Below, one piece after another: positions 63,100-64,000 of a stretch of DNA of 64,000 bases. Position numbers and translations under genes: made by a program. The notes under the pieces were generated by a model. It had not been told where the DNA came from and made no database searches. It worked only from the letters and a program-made list of their open reading frames with translations. Location: contig CAIYSL010000093.1 of assembly GCA_903928915.1 (NCBI GenBank), positions 1-64,000 on the forward strand, in the 5' to 3' direction. Numbering within the stretch: the stretch's first letter is position 1; the number at the start of each line of letters is the position of its first letter. This DNA is from an uncultured Syntrophobacterales bacterium (lineage in GTDB: Bacteria; Desulfobacterota; Syntrophia; Syntrophales; UBA5619).

Positions 63100-64000
63100 G
63101 TGAAAGAGAAGAATGAGGAGCTGAAGGCGAAGGAAGCGCTCGCGCGCCTCGCGGGGGGGCAGAGACAGATCGACAAGCAGCACGAGCGGGGCAAGCTCAC
63201 CGCCCGGGAGCGGATCGAGGCGCTGGTCGATCCGGGGAGCTTCCTGGAGTTCGAGATGTTCGTCACCCATCAGTCGACCAAGTTCGGGGTGGAAAAGGAG
63301 AAACCGTACGGCGACGGAGTCATCGTGGGGTCGGGGAAGATCGCCGGCCGGCAGGTGTACCTCTACTCGCAGGACTTCACCGTCATGGGGGGCTCCCTCG
63401 GCAAGGCGCACGCCAGCAAGATCTGCCACGTGATGGACCTGGCGCTCAAGGTGGGCGCCCCGATCATCGGCCTGATCGACTCGGGCGGCGCCCGGATCCA
63501 GGAGGGGCTCGGCCAGTACGGTTCGATCTTCTTCCGGAATACGCAGGCCTCGGGGATCGTCCCGCAGTTCTGCCTGATCCTGGGGCCCTGTGCCGGCGGG
63601 GCGGTCTATTCGCCCGCGTTGTGCGATTTCGTGTTCATGGTCGAGGGGATCAGCACGATGCACATCACCGGGCCGAACGTGATCAAGGCGGTGACCGGAG
63701 AGGAGATCACGGCGGAGGAGCTCGGCGGCGCCAAGGTCCACAGCCAGGTGAGCGGCGTGGCGCACCTGGTTGCCGCGTCCGAGCAGGCCTGCTTCGATCA
63801 GGTGAAGAAGCTGATGGGCTTCCTCCCGGCGAACTACCGCGAGGCGCCGCCAACGGCTGCACCCGACGATCCGGGCCGGCTGACCGAGGAGATCGAGAAG
63901 GTCATCCCCGACTCGCCGTCGCGGGCCTACGACATGAAGCGGATCATCCGCGCCGTGGCGGACTACAATGACTTCTTCGAAATCCATGAGAATTTCGCCA
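63100..64000 (+). CDS. Acyl-CoA carboxyltransferase (propionyl/methylmalonyl-CoA type), 3' end cut
   Basis: First 300 codons of a carboxyltransferase subunit; the gene runs off the window. Starts at a GTG nine bases after AAAGGGGG. Seen: RLAGGQRQIDKQHERGKLTA, the crotonase-like core YSQDFTVMGGSLGKAHASKI, LIDSGGARIQEGL, and the acyl-CoA pocket GPCAGGAVYSPALCDF. Matches PccB, MmdA and transcarboxylase 12S proteins. It could carboxylate propionyl-CoA or decarboxylate methylmalonyl-CoA with sodium pumping; missing partner genes would decide. Confidence 0.93.
   Translation, partial: MKEKNEELKAKEALARLAGGQRQIDKQHERGKLTARERIEALVDPGSFLEFEMFVTHQSTKFGVEKEKPYGDGVIVGSGKIAGRQVYLYSQDFTVMGGSLGKAHASKICHVMDLALKVGAPIIGLIDSGGARIQEGLGQYGSIFFRNTQASGIVPQFCLILGPCAGGAVYSPALCDFVFMVEGISTMHITGPNVIKAVTGEEITAEELGGAKVHSQVSGVAHLVAASEQACFDQVKKLMGFLPANYREAPPTAAPDDPGRLTEEIEKVIPDSPSRAYDMKRIIRAVADYNDFFEIHENFA

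Overview
The window is high-GC bacterial DNA with dense short-spaced operons on both strands. The gap-pgk-tpiA-secG-tRNA-Leu order, an FdhE-type formate dehydrogenase assembly protein, a multihaem c-type cytochrome lipoprotein, a corrinoid methyltransferase unit and many TRAP/TTT organic-acid importers suggest an anaerobic or syntrophic member of the former Deltaproteobacteria (Desulfobacterota). This is an inference from gene content; no rRNA or marker comparison was possible.

Layout. 1-7.6 kb: periplasmic beta-carbonic anhydrase; a G8-domain lipoprotein followed by a pentahaem cytochrome lipoprotein; an alpha/beta-hydrolase lipoprotein. 7.6-10.4 kb: heat-shock block hsp20, groES, groEL. 10.5-16 kb: Crp/Fnr regulator, small membrane protein plus SDR, SdsA-like alkylsulfatase, and a CheD-like protein with altered active site next to an HDOD protein. 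16-24.5 kb: Fe3+-type ABC transporter (ATPase, fused permease, binding protein) and a large DUF748/AsmA-like protein. 24.7-30.7 kb: TRAP transporter followed by DUF1638, corrinoid protein and UroD-type methyltransferase, closed by a strong terminator. 31-41.8 kb: the glycolytic cluster on the minus strand (gapA, pgk, a long divergent GAPDH, tpiA, secG, tRNA-Leu), interrupted by an opposite-strand 4.2 kb gene for a PPDK-like fusion protein, a low-GC lipoprotein and a frameshifted hicA. 41.9-46 kb: a TTT transporter operon with an M29/NicX-like metalloenzyme. 46.1-47.7 kb: fdhE-nth. 48.1-64 kb: two more TTT modules, each ending tctA-prpF, with a TPP enzyme, two 2-hydroxyacid dehydrogenases of unrelated families, extra TctC proteins, an RraA-like aldolase and the start of an acyl-CoA carboxyltransferase gene.

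How the genes may work together. The right-hand 20 kb looks like a carboxylate-scavenging island: TTT importers bring in di- or tricarboxylates or 2-hydroxyacids; PrpF-type isomerases, the paired dehydrogenases, the TPP lyase and the aldolase would interconvert and cleave them; the carboxyltransferase would link the products to propionate/methylmalonate-type CoA metabolism. The TRAP-corrinoid unit looks like an import-and-demethylation system for an unidentified methylated compound. Substrates cannot be read from the sequence.

Regulatory signals include several good sigma70-like promoters, two promoters placed so close to the start codon that the mRNAs may be leaderless, strong hairpins between binding-protein and permease genes in two unrelated transporter operons, and palindromes over two TTT promoters.
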